Positions 43,877 to 51,907 of a stretch of 64,000 nucleotides of DNA are shown here, piece after piece. Within the stretch, counting starts at the first letter, position 1; the number at the start of each line of letters is the position of its first letter. The notes beneath the pieces are model-generated. The model was given only the letters and a program-made list of their open reading frames with translations, did not search any database and was not told the DNA's origin. Made by a program: the position numbers and the translations under genes. Origin of the DNA: G965220075 sp965220075 (GTDB lineage: Bacteria; Chloroflexota; UBA11872); NCBI GenBank assembly GCA_965220075.1, contig OZ244806.1, positions 124,001 through 188,000 on the forward strand. The letters are read 5' to 3'.

Positions 43877-44650
43877 ATGGGCGCAATAGCGCTGGCCACC
43901 CTGTGCGCCGCGGCGCTGCTGGCGGCCGGCTGCGGCCCGGCCGAGACCGCTCCCGCGACGGAGTCCGCGCCGCTCACCGCCGCGCCTCGGCAAGACCCGG
44001 AGGAGGAGCGCTTCACCGCCGCGCGGCAGGCCATGGTGCAAGACGTCGAAGCAGGCGGCGTGAGCGACTTGCAGGTGCTGGAGGCCATGCGCAACGTGCC
44101 CCGGCACCGCTTCGTGCGGCCCGGCAATCGCGACGAGGCCTATCTGGACCGGCCGCTGCCGATCGGCTCGGGGCAGACGATCTCGCAACCATTCATCGTG
44201 GGGCTCATGACGCAAGCGCTGGGCCTCGAGCCGGGCGCCCGGGTGCTGGAAGTAGGAACGGGATCGGGCTATCAGGCCGCCGTGCTGGCCGAGCTGGGCG
44301 CCAGCGTGTACAGCGTCGAGATAGTCCCGGCACTGGCCGAGTGGGGCGCCCAGAATCTGCGGGGCGCCGGGTACGGGGGCGTGCAGCGGCGGCTGGCGGA
44401 CGGTTACTTCGGTTGGGAGGAGTTCGCGCCCTTCGACGCGATAATCGTGACGGCCGCGCCCGACCACGTGCCGCCGCCGCTGGTGGGCCAGCTGCGCGAC
44501 GGCGGCCGCATGGTCGTCCCGGTGGGGCCGCCCGGCCTCGTGCAGACCCTCTGGTTGATCGAGAAGGACGGCGACGACGTGCGCAGCACCAACCTGGGAA
44601 GGGTGCGGTTCGTGCGCTTCACGGGGGCCGGGCTGTCCGAGTCAAACTGA
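43877..44650 (+). CDS. pcm: Protein-L-isoaspartate O-methyltransferase-like lipoprotein
   Basis: 257 residues. The N-terminus ATLCAAALLAAGCGPAE is a signal peptide with lipobox (cleavage before Cys19). A complete PIMT domain follows: MRNVPRHRFV, PLPIGSGQTISQPFIVGLM (the diagnostic substrate loop), VLEVGTGSGYQAAVLAEL (SAM motif I) and FDAIIVTAAPDHVP. PIMT repairs isoaspartyl residues using SAM. Export of a SAM-dependent enzyme is puzzling, since SAM is not expected outside the cytoplasm. Confidence 0.88.
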   Translation: MGAIALATLCAAALLAAGCGPAETAPATESAPLTAAPRQDPEEERFTAARQAMVQDVEAGGVSDLQVLEAMRNVPRHRFVRPGNRDEAYLDRPLPIGSGQTISQPFIVGLMTQALGLEPGARVLEVGTGSGYQAAVLAELGASVYSVEIVPALAEWGAQNLRGAGYGGVQRRLADGYFGWEEFAPFDAIIVTAAPDHVPPPLVGQLRDGGRMVVPVGPPGLVQTLWLIEKDGDDVRSTNLGRVRFVRFTGAGLSESN

Positions 44651-44675
44651 CGGCAGCGACGAATGCCCGCAGCCC

Positions 44676-44701
44676 CGTAGGGGCGCCCCTCGTGGGTGCC
44701 C
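44676..44701 (+). repeat. Dispersed repeat CGTAGGGGCG type, copy 1
   Basis: 26 bp starting CGTAGGGGCGCCCC. It matches the reverse complement of 45167-45192 at 22 of 26 positions. Such GTAGGGGC... palindromic repeats are scattered in many large genomes. Confidence 0.6.
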
Positions 44702-44766
44702 GTTCCCAGGAAAGACACCCTCACCCCAACCCTCTTCCAGAGTGAGAGGGAGAAGACGGCCGCCAT

Positions 44767-44840
44767 TCCGGGCTTGACCCGGAATCCAGGCGGGGCTTCA
44801 TACGTCTGACGCGGACCTGGACTCCGGCGTCCGCCGGAGT
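44767..44840. repeat. Composite intergenic repeat, copy B
   Basis: It begins TTCCGGGCTTGACCCGGAAT and ends in the hairpin ACTCCGGC-GTCC-GCCGGAGT (44821-44840), the same organisation as 41511-41600. Confidence 0.6.
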
Positions 44841-44914
44841 GACCGATGGGTTCGGAACGGCGGCGTGCGGCGGAATCACGGGGAACAGCCTCGACTGCGC
44901 TTTCCTGACAGGCG

Positions 44915-45109
44915 CTATGCCAGCAACTTGGCAACAGCGGTTTCGACCGCCCGGCCTTCGTGTGAGTCCCGCAGCCATTTGCGGAGCTCACGGCGGGCGA
45001 TAGTTACGGCTACGCGCTCGCGATCGGCACGCAGGCGGTAGAGCTGGCGCGCGGCACCGGCCGTGGCCGCCCCGTAGCGGGGATCGTCGAGGTTGAGGTG
45101 GTTGGACAT
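44915..45109 (-). CDS. Possible small basic protein, unknown function
   Basis: 64 residues, ATG 45109, with helix-forming charged sequence (RQLYRLRADRERVAVTIARR). A TACAAT hexamer lies about 38 bp upstream on the same strand. It sits inside the repeat island, has no known family and no clear ribosome binding site, so it may be spurious. Confidence 0.35.
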   Translation of the reverse strand: MSNHLNLDDPRYGAATAGAARQLYRLRADRERVAVTIARRELRKWLRDSHEGRAVETAVAKLLA

Positions 45110-45166
45110 GACGGCTGTCGGGCTGCGGCTCCCTCATTGTATTGACGGCTGGTTAGGAGGGCGGCA

Positions 45167-45192
45167 GGGCGACCACAAGGGTCGCCCCTACG
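45167..45192 (-). repeat. Dispersed repeat CGTAGGGGCG type, copy 2 (inverted)
   Basis: 26 bp with its own hairpin GGGCGACC-ACAAG-GGTCGCCC; an inverted relative of 44676-44701. Confidence 0.6.
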
Positions 45193-45259
45193 TGCGCGGC
45201 CTTGGCTGGCGGGGTTTGGAGCTGGAACTCTGCGCGGTTCCAGGTTAGGTGGGGGCTAG

Positions 45260-45279
45260 ATTCCCGCGTGCGCGGGAAT
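45260..45279. repeat. Short palindrome ATTCCCGCG-TG-CGCGGGAAT
   Basis: A perfect 9-bp stem with 2-nt loop followed by GACGAG, a form common in dispersed intergenic repeats. Confidence 0.5.
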
Positions 45280-45383
45280 GACGAGGGGTTATTCAAAGGT
45301 CTCCGGCGCGGGAGAGGGGGCGGACTCTCTCGGCGGAGAGGGGCGGACTCTCAGCGTAGAGGGAGTTTATTGGCGGCTGGTGC

Positions 45384-46181
45384 TTAGCTGAAACGGCGCT
45401 CGGGCGGGTCGAACACGAACCCGTGGAAGAGCTTGCGCCGCGCGGGCGAGAGGCCGGCGTAGAAGTCCTTCGAGAAGCTCCAGTGCTCGGGATTGCCGAC
45501 CATGAAGCCGTGCTCGTAGGCGTAGTAGAGCATCAGGCGGCGCCCGGTGGGTTTGGTGCGCGGTCCGCCGGTGTGCCAGACGGCGTTGTGGAACATCACG
45601 GCAGTGCCGGGCGGCCCGCAGACCTGAACCGCGCCGGGAATCGTGTCGAATCCGCGACGCTGCGCGGCGTCGGGCTCGATAGTGTTGCGGTGTGAGCCGG
45701 GTACCAGGATGAGGTTGCCCTGATCGGGCTCGCGCATGTCGGAGAGGTAGTAGCCGACCTTGAGCTGCATGTGCGGAATCGGACGCGGCAGCACGCGGAA
45801 GTAGCCGCCATCCATGTGCCATTGCGGGTCCCGCGCGCCCGGCCCGATCTCCTGGATCGCGTCCGAGGCGTGGAAGTGCGGACGAGGGCTGAGGAGGGCG
45901 TGCACGTAAGGCATGAGCGGCGGATAGTCGATCATTTCAAGGAACTCGGGGTGGTCTTCCAGAATGCAGAAGATGCGGGTGCTCTCCCCGTCGATCTGCG
46001 TTTCGCCGGCAAACTGGTGGCCGTCGCGGGAAAGCCGCCGGCGCCGTTCGACGGACGTCTCGAGCGCATCGGTCAAACGAGCCACGTGCGGCGGCGTCAG
46101 GAAGCCCGGAATCGCCAGATAGCCGGTGGTCTCGAACGCGTATAGCTCGTCGGGGGTGGGCTTGTCCCGCGGATCGTTCAT
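45384..46181 (-). CDS. Phytanoyl-CoA dioxygenase (PhyH) family Fe(II)/2-oxoglutarate oxygenase
   Basis: 265 residues. The iron motif is HMDGGY (His-x-Asp) with the distal His in AVWHTGGPRTKPTGRR, whose Arg binds 2-oxoglutarate. FETTGYLAIPGFLTPPHVARL is the usual N-terminus (quoted in part). PhyH-family enzymes hydroxylate acyl-CoAs, small metabolites or natural products. Substrate unknown. ATG 46181 has AAGGGAG 6 nt upstream. It lies 54 bp downstream of two tandem glycoside-hydrolase-like genes on the same strand. Confidence 0.9.
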   Translation of the reverse strand: MNDPRDKPTPDELYAFETTGYLAIPGFLTPPHVARLTDALETSVERRRRLSRDGHQFAGETQIDGESTRIFCILEDHPEFLEMIDYPPLMPYVHALLSPRPHFHASDAIQEIGPGARDPQWHMDGGYFRVLPRPIPHMQLKVGYYLSDMREPDQGNLILVPGSHRNTIEPDAAQRRGFDTIPGAVQVCGPPGTAVMFHNAVWHTGGPRTKPTGRRLMLYYAYEHGFMVGNPEHWSFSKDFYAGLSPARRKLFHGFVFDPPERRFS

Positions 46182-46235
46182 CAAGGGCTCCCTTGCCTCC
46201 GAGCGCAACCGCGCGGTTAGCGCGGTCAAGCCGAT

Positions 46236-48005
46236 CTATCCGGGCGTGGCGTAGGCGAGGTCCCAGTCGCCCAGCACGCGCAGCGGCATGGTGGTGGCGG
46301 GGACATCGGGCTCGCCGGACTGCGTCCAGGCCGCGACCTCGCCGCGATGGCCGAGGCGGCGAAAGACGTCCCAGTAGTCATCGAAGCGCGGGCGGCCGCC
46401 GGACGCGTCGCAATCCCAGGCGAACAAGTGATCGACGCCGGCGGCGTAGAGCCCCGCGGCGCGCCGCCGCAGAGTTTCGGGCGGAACCAGGCGGGGCATG
46501 AGGTTGGGCGCCAGCAGGCAGGGACTGCCGCGTACCAGGTCCACGAAATACGCGATCGCTTCGGCGTCGGCCCAGGCGTCGACCCCGCTGTCGAGATCGG
46601 CCCCCGAGGTGTAGGGGATCAAGGTGTCCACCAGGCCCTCGTTCACCCAGGCGCGCAGGTCCATGCCGTTGAGCATGTTCTCGGCCTCGCCGCCCATCAC
46701 CACGGCGGACACTTGCAGACGTTTTGGCAAGTTGCGCGCGCGGCCGACTTCGTCCAGCGCGGCGCGCAGCTCGCGCATGAACCGGGTCAGGAAGCCGGCG
46801 CGATGGGCCAGCCAGCGGGGATCGCCCGGATCGATTTCACGCGGGTCCTGACCGAACTCCGCGATGAAACTCTCGACGAGGGGCGTCTCGTACTCCAGCA
46901 GCGGCGGGCGTCGGTTGTAGAGAAGCGCGATGCCGTCAACCGGGTAGGCGGCCATCTCGCTGAGCAGCGAGACCACGAACGCGCGCGTCTGCGGATAGGC
47001 GTAGGAAATGCGCGGGGTTGGATTGCCGGCGCGGTCCAGGCAGGCAAGCTCGGGGTGATTGACGGCGAATCCGCCCGCGTTCCAAGCGTCGTACAGGGGC
47101 GGCGGGTATTGAAAGCCGGCCACGCGGTAGGCCGCGTGCAGCTCCACGCCGATCTCCCGCGCGTGCTCAGCGGCGACGGCCAGCGGGTCGAGCCCGGAAT
47201 CGCGCAGCCGGCGCCAGGTCTCCGCGTGCAGCCGGTCGCCCACGCGCACGAAGTCGCTGACGCCGTCGACGGTGGGCAGGCGGCCGATCCGGGAGTGGTA
47301 GTAGGTCAGATCGCCTTGCCCCGTCTCCCAGTAGACGCGCGCCACGTCGGTGTCGCGGAAGGGCTCGATCTCGCGGCGGATCTCCTCCTCGCTCCACACG
47401 CCCAGGTGCCAGATGTAGCCGTGCGCGTCGTTGTGCACGAATACGCGGCGGGCGTCACTGCGCGCGCGGTCGGCCCGCACCTCGGCGACTTCGGCGTCGG
47501 TCAGCGGGACCAGCTTGACGTAGGCGAGATAGGCCGGGTGGCAAACGAAAGAGCCCGGCTCGCCGCCGTCGCCCACGCGAGCGGCGACCTGGCTGAATTG
47601 CAAGTCCTGGCCGCTGAGATCGGCGATGCGCCAGAAGCGCTCGGTGATCCGCTGGGACTGGAAGACGGCCTCGTCGGGCCGCACGGTGACGTAGGTGAGG
47701 GTGTCGTCGCCGCTGAGCTTGACGCCGATCTGGCGCACGTCGCCGGGCGTGTCGGCGTACATCCCAAGGGACACGGCGTGCCAGCCGGCGGCGTTCAGCG
47801 GGTAGGTGAGGTCGGGCGCGGCGGTCTCCGGACCGGCCAGCAGCATGGTGCCGCTAAACGAGTCGGTCTGGTAGGGAACCATGCGCCAGCGGCGCAGCTC
47901 GGGCGTGGAGCTGAGCGCGTCAGAGGGGCCGCAGCGGTGCAGATCGCTCATGTACAGCGGCGCGGAGCGCAGCCAGCGGTCGCTCAAGCGGTCGGCGGCT
48001 GACAC
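46236..48005 (-). CDS. Large glycoside-hydrolase-like protein (tandem paralogue 1)
   Basis: 589 residues. Two parts: a beta-rich N-terminal region of about 190 residues (MLLAGPETAAPDLTYPLNAAGW, quoted in part, then HAVSLGM) and a C-terminal barrel-like domain with EIEPFRDTDVARVYWETGQG, GVELHAAYRVAGFQYPPP, YPVDGIALLYNRRPPLLEYE and LVDTLIPYTSG. The YPVDGI and LxAxxR pattern resembles glycosyl-hydrolase-like family 10 / GHL proteins, but catalytic residues are not certain. No signal peptide. It starts GTG-TCA at 48005, matching the start of the neighbouring paralogue. Confidence 0.7.
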   Translation of the reverse strand: MSAADRLSDRWLRSAPLYMSDLHRCGPSDALSSTPELRRWRMVPYQTDSFSGTMLLAGPETAAPDLTYPLNAAGWHAVSLGMYADTPGDVRQIGVKLSGDDTLTYVTVRPDEAVFQSQRITERFWRIADLSGQDLQFSQVAARVGDGGEPGSFVCHPAYLAYVKLVPLTDAEVAEVRADRARSDARRVFVHNDAHGYIWHLGVWSEEEIRREIEPFRDTDVARVYWETGQGDLTYYHSRIGRLPTVDGVSDFVRVGDRLHAETWRRLRDSGLDPLAVAAEHAREIGVELHAAYRVAGFQYPPPLYDAWNAGGFAVNHPELACLDRAGNPTPRISYAYPQTRAFVVSLLSEMAAYPVDGIALLYNRRPPLLEYETPLVESFIAEFGQDPREIDPGDPRWLAHRAGFLTRFMRELRAALDEVGRARNLPKRLQVSAVVMGGEAENMLNGMDLRAWVNEGLVDTLIPYTSGADLDSGVDAWADAEAIAYFVDLVRGSPCLLAPNLMPRLVPPETLRRRAAGLYAAGVDHLFAWDCDASGGRPRFDDYWDVFRRLGHRGEVAAWTQSGEPDVPATTMPLRVLGDWDLAYATPG

Positions 48006-48050
48006 GGCTACGCCTGACTCCGGGCGGGCGCCGCGCGGCTCACGGTTGCG

Positions 48051-49850
48051 TCAGCCCGCGTCGGCATAGGACAAGTCCCAGTCGCCCAGCTTGCGCAGCT
48101 CGGCGCTGACCCAGTCGAGATCCGGCTGGCCGGCGCGCTGCCATGCGTCGACCTCGTCTTTGTGACCGAGACGCCGGAGCGCGCTCCACATCGGCCGATA
48201 GTTGGCCCGGCCGCAGCCCCCGGCGCAGTCCCAGAAGAACAAGTGATCGACGCCGGCCCCATAGATGGTGGCGGCGCGGCGGCGGAGGTCGGCGGGACTC
48301 ATGTGGCGCGGCATGACGTTGGGCGCCAGCAGGCAGGCCGTGCCCTCGACCGCTCGCTTGAAGTAATCGAGCTCGCTGGCGTCGGCCCAGGGCGCCACCT
48401 CCCCACGCGATTCCCAGTCCGACAGATAGGGAATCAGCGTATCCACCAGGCCTTCCCGCGCCCAGGTCTCCAGATCCAAGCCGAAGTAGCGGTTTGCGGC
48501 CTCGGTGCCCTCGACTACGGCGGAGACCTGGATCGGTTTCGATCGACCCTGCGCGCGGCTTATCTCCGTCATCGCGGCGCGCACCTCGCGCATGAACTGA
48601 GTGAGCACGCCGCACCTGAACGAGAGCCATTGCGGGTCCCGTTCGTCCAGCTCGCGCGGGTCGCTGCCGCGTTCCCGCTTGAAGGCGTCCACGAGCGGCG
48701 GCTCGTACTCGACCAGCGGCAGGCGCCGGTTGTAGAGGAGAGCGATCCCGTCGACGGGGTAACCGGCCATCTCGCGCAGCAGCGAGATGACGTACTCACG
48801 GACTTCAGGATAGGTGTAGGCGAGGATGGGCGTGCGCCGGCCGGCGCGGTCCTCGCCGCGCCATTCGGGATGCGCGTCGTAGACGGTATCGCCGGCGTCG
48901 GCTTGATCCAACGGCGGCGGGTAGTGGAAGCCGGAAACGCGCCAACCGGCGTGAAACTCGAGTCCGATCTCGTGGGTGTAGCTCAGGGCGACTTCAAAAG
49001 GATCGATGCCCCCGTCGCGGAATACGCGCCAGCTCTCGGCGTGCAGGCGGTCGCCGCGGCGCGTGAAATCGCCGACGTCGTCGCAGGTCGCCAGGCGGGC
49101 CAGCTTAGTGAAGTAGAAGAGCTCGTCGCCGCCGCCGGTTTCCCAGTACATGCGCGCGAAGTCGGTGCCGCGATAGGGCTCGAGCTCGCGCCGAATCTCG
49201 TTCTCGTCCGTTAGACGCCAGATCCAGTGGGGGCCGTGCGAGTCCTGGTGGGCGAACAGGCGGCGGGTATCCGCGCGGCTCGAATCAAGCTGGTGGGCGG
49301 CGACCTCGTCGTCGGTGAGGGGTACGAGTTTCACGTAGGCCAGTTGCAGGGGCCCGCAGGCGAACGAGGCGGCCTCGTCGCCCGACTTCAGGCGCGCGGA
49401 TACCTGGCTGATCTCAAGCCCCTGGCCGCTGAGATCGGCGATCTTCCAGAACAACTCGACTATGTCCTGCGTGCTGGTGGGCAAGGGTTCGTCGGAGGCG
49501 TCGACGGTGTGTCGGTCGGGGACGGTGAGCAGAGTGGGAACCGGCTCCCCGGTCAATCGGAGTTGGACCTCGGTACCGCGAAGCCCATCGGGACCGGCGT
49601 GCGCCGGCACGACGCCGATCGACAGGGCGTGCCAGCCATCAGCCTGCATAGGGAAGGTGATGGTCGGGGCGGCGGTCTCCGGGCCGGCCAGCAGCATCAC
49701 GCCCTCGAGCGTGTCCGTGGTGTACGGGAGCATGCGCCAGTGGCGCAGCGTCGGGATGGGCGTCAGCGCTTCGGTGGGCCGGCAGCGCTGCAGGCCGGTC
49801 AGGTATTGAGGAGGCTGGCTGAGCCAACGGTCGGCGGCACGCTCGGACAC
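48051..49850 (-). CDS. Large glycoside-hydrolase-like protein (tandem paralogue 2)
   Basis: 599 residues, colinear with the protein at 46236-48005: MLLAGPETAAPTITFPMQADGW (quoted in part) corresponds to its N-terminal domain, and ELEPYRGTDFARMYWETGGG, YPVDGIALLYNRRLPLVEYE and LVDTLIPYLSD to its barrel. GTG 49850 (VSERAADRW) is chosen by alignment with the paralogue start (MSAADRLSDRW); the frame is open to 49928. The pair and PhyH probably form an operon, suggesting breakdown or tailoring of a glycan or glycoside. Function inferred only. Confidence 0.7.
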   Translation of the reverse strand: MSERAADRWLSQPPQYLTGLQRCRPTEALTPIPTLRHWRMLPYTTDTLEGVMLLAGPETAAPTITFPMQADGWHALSIGVVPAHAGPDGLRGTEVQLRLTGEPVPTLLTVPDRHTVDASDEPLPTSTQDIVELFWKIADLSGQGLEISQVSARLKSGDEAASFACGPLQLAYVKLVPLTDDEVAAHQLDSSRADTRRLFAHQDSHGPHWIWRLTDENEIRRELEPYRGTDFARMYWETGGGDELFYFTKLARLATCDDVGDFTRRGDRLHAESWRVFRDGGIDPFEVALSYTHEIGLEFHAGWRVSGFHYPPPLDQADAGDTVYDAHPEWRGEDRAGRRTPILAYTYPEVREYVISLLREMAGYPVDGIALLYNRRLPLVEYEPPLVDAFKRERGSDPRELDERDPQWLSFRCGVLTQFMREVRAAMTEISRAQGRSKPIQVSAVVEGTEAANRYFGLDLETWAREGLVDTLIPYLSDWESRGEVAPWADASELDYFKRAVEGTACLLAPNVMPRHMSPADLRRRAATIYGAGVDHLFFWDCAGGCGRANYRPMWSALRRLGHKDEVDAWQRAGQPDLDWVSAELRKLGDWDLSYADAG

Positions 49851-49993
49851 TGCGACGGCCCCGCTTGCGAACACGCGCGGGAACTCTACCCGATCCCGGC
49901 GCGAGGCCGCGCGCGGGCGTGCGCCCATGGCGATGGCGACGGCCGCCGGGCGCCGCTAGGCTATGGCGTGCGGCAAAGGGAGGCGCGCGACTT

Positions 49994-50410
49994 ATGAAGT
50001 ACATCCATACGCCGGAAGACGCAACGGGAGAGTGGGCGGGATTCGGCGACGACACGATCCCGGAGGTCGAGGAAGAGGAGCCGGGGCTGTCGGCGATCCT
50101 GGCCGGTCCGGACGAGCTATATGGACGCATGGGGTTGAACCAGTTCCCCACCAGCCGGCTGCATCTAAGCGTGCACACCTGGCCGCCCGGCAAGGACCAT
50201 GGTTCGCATCATCACCCTAGCTGGGAGCAGTGCTACTACATCTTCGCGGGCCAGGCCGAGATCACGGTGGGTGAGGAAACGAAGTTGGTTGGGCCGGGCA
50301 GCTCCGCTCATATGCCTCCCGGCGCCGTGCACAACATCACCGCCGTGGGCGACGAGACGCTGGTGGCGGCCGTGGCCACTTGCATGCTGGACGAGGACGC
50401 GCTCGAGTAG
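49994..50410 (+). CDS. Cupin domain protein
   Basis: 138 residues. One cupin barrel: HGSHHHPSWEQCYYIFAGQAE holds motif 1 (His-His-His, Glu; quoted here in part) and GSSAHMPPGAVHNITAVG motif 2 (His). A metal-binding site is likely. ATG 49994 has AAGGGAGG about 10 nt upstream. It is divergent from the glycoside-hydrolase-like pair (143-bp gap), which hints at a shared function such as a sugar isomerase, dioxygenase or sensor. Confidence 0.87.
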   Translation: MKYIHTPEDATGEWAGFGDDTIPEVEEEEPGLSAILAGPDELYGRMGLNQFPTSRLHLSVHTWPPGKDHGSHHHPSWEQCYYIFAGQAEITVGEETKLVGPGSSAHMPPGAVHNITAVGDETLVAAVATCMLDEDALE

Positions 50411-50521
50411 CGCTAACGCGGCGGGCGGCGATCCCCTGGGTGGTCTGGTTGCGAGCCGCGCGGCCGGAGTAACCCTTGGGGCGCGGCAACATGCATCGCC
50501 ACGCGTGAGGGTTGTTCGTCG

Positions 50522-51283
50522 TTAGCCGAACAACAGCGGCCCCATGAGTCCAAGGAGCGCCAGGCTAAGCTGCTCGACCGTGACCTCGCGCGCGCCGCTG
50601 GGCACCGTGACTTCGACATCTACGTTCCAGCCCATGGTGATGACCAGGGTCTGACCTGACTGCGGGTCGGTCTGCTGCAACCGGACCGGGTAGTAGGTCT
50701 GCGTGTCGACCAGCATCTCGGTGGCGAGGTCGTCCGCGCTCCTGACCACGAAGCACTGGCGCTGTTGGCCGCAGGGTACGATCGCGCGGGCGCTCAATTC
50801 CGTGGCGCCGGAGAGCCCTAGATCGGTGAACGTCTCGATGTCCGCCAACTCGCCGAATGGGATGGGGTCGCCTTCCTGGATGGTGGTCACCACCCATTCG
50901 CTAGCCTGATCGACACCCCGACCGCGCACGTACATTCGATTTCCGCTAGTGACGATTTCAATGGTCGCCGCCATGTTCCCGCTGACGATCTCGATCCGGA
51001 CGGACGAAAGCTCGCGAGCCGGGAGAAAGCTGGCGTCAAACGTCATGGTGCTGGCCTCGATGGGCGTGGGCACGTTGCCCTGCATGCGCAGCGAGTCGGG
51101 CGTCGTACCGGCAACTCGGACGAATCGGTCGGGATCGAAGTCGTCGGGCGTGAGTTGCGATTCTCCGCAGGCGGCCAGAAACGCCGTCAACGCGACGACG
51201 GCGAGCAGCGCCAGCGCCGCGATAGAGCGCACGGGACGGCGGGCAAGCCGCAAAGGCGCGGTCCGCGGAGCGGTGGAACTCAT
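50522..51283 (-). CDS. LppX/LprG-like exported lipoprotein
   Basis: About 253 residues. The signal peptide SIAALALLAVVALTAFLAACG ends in a lipobox (LAAC; quoted in part here). The mature part is beta-rich (SLRMQGNVPTPIEASTMTFD, IVTSGNRMYVRG, WVVTTIQEGDPIPFG), matching the LolA/LppX half-barrel pattern in which a lipid is bound. ATG 51283 and ATG 51298 are both possible; a TATTTT -10 near 51313-51318 favours the former. Confidence 0.7.
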   Translation of the reverse strand: MSSTAPRTAPLRLARRPVRSIAALALLAVVALTAFLAACGESQLTPDDFDPDRFVRVAGTTPDSLRMQGNVPTPIEASTMTFDASFLPARELSSVRIEIVSGNMAATIEIVTSGNRMYVRGRGVDQASEWVVTTIQEGDPIPFGELADIETFTDLGLSGATELSARAIVPCGQQRQCFVVRSADDLATEMLVDTQTYYPVRLQQTDPQSGQTLVITMGWNVDVEVTVPSGAREVTVEQLSLALLGLMGPLLFG

Positions 51284-51497
51284 TCTCGTCAAGTGCATCG
51301 GCTACCGCACTCAAAATAGCATCAGGACTTCGCTCCGAAGCCCCGGCGCCGCTAGCGGGAGCGGGCGACCGCACAATTCGAGCGGCCGTGGCCGGTCGCG
51401 CCGGGCCGCTGCCTGGCAGCGCGAAGGCCGCGGCTAGACTGACCTATAGAAGCGGCTCGGATCGCCGAGCTATCGCGCTGCTGACAGGAGTCTGGCA

Positions 51498-51866
51498 ATG
51501 CCGCGTGTCGTTCATTTCGGAATCAGCGTCGCCGACCCGGAGGCGGCGGCCGAGTTCTACCGCGAGGTCTTCGACTGGGCAATCGCCAAGTGGGAGGGGC
51601 CGGTGGACTACTGGCTGGTGACTACCGGCGAGGAAGGGCAGCCGGGGATCGACGGCGGCCTCGTGCGGTCGGAGGGCGAAGAGCCGCACACGATCAACTC
51701 GATCGACGTTCCGTCGATCGACGAATTCGTGGCGCGCGTGGAGGCCGCCGGCGGCAAGGTCGTGGTGCCCAAGACGGCGCTCCCCGGGGTTGGGTATCAG
51801 GCCTACTGCGCGGACCCACAGGGCGCATTTTTCGGACTGCACGAGGAGGACCCGGAGGCGAAGTAG
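51498..51866 (+). CDS. VOC superfamily (glyoxalase-like) protein
   Basis: 122 residues of two beta-alpha-beta-beta-beta units: HFGISVADPEAAAEFYREVF and SIDVPSIDEFVARVEAAGGKV, with a final ADPQGAFFGLHEE giving the terminal Glu. The first metal His is present (VVHFG). Members include lyases, dioxygenases and resistance proteins. CAGGAG precedes ATG 51498, and a TATAGA hexamer lies at 51445-51450. Confidence 0.88.
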   Translation: MPRVVHFGISVADPEAAAEFYREVFDWAIAKWEGPVDYWLVTTGEEGQPGIDGGLVRSEGEEPHTINSIDVPSIDEFVARVEAAGGKVVVPKTALPGVGYQAYCADPQGAFFGLHEEDPEAK

Positions 51867-51907
51867 CGGCGCGGCAGGGGGAGATAGGCCGGGCCGGTGC
51901 GGCGTGT

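Larger units (their letters stand above)
44651..45383. other. Repeat-rich intergenic island
   Basis: 733 bp between the pcm-like and PhyH-like genes. It holds several dispersed palindromic repeats, listed separately (44676, 44767, 45167, 45260), a CCCTCACCCC/GAGAGGG partially complementary stretch at about 44718-44752, and one possible small gene at 44915-45109. The rest shows nothing I recognise. Confidence 0.6.

Noticed and set aside
46347..48002. A 551-codon open frame opposite the first glycoside-hydrolase-like gene
   Set aside because: The minus-strand frame is supported by its tandem paralogue; the plus frame has no recognisable domain.
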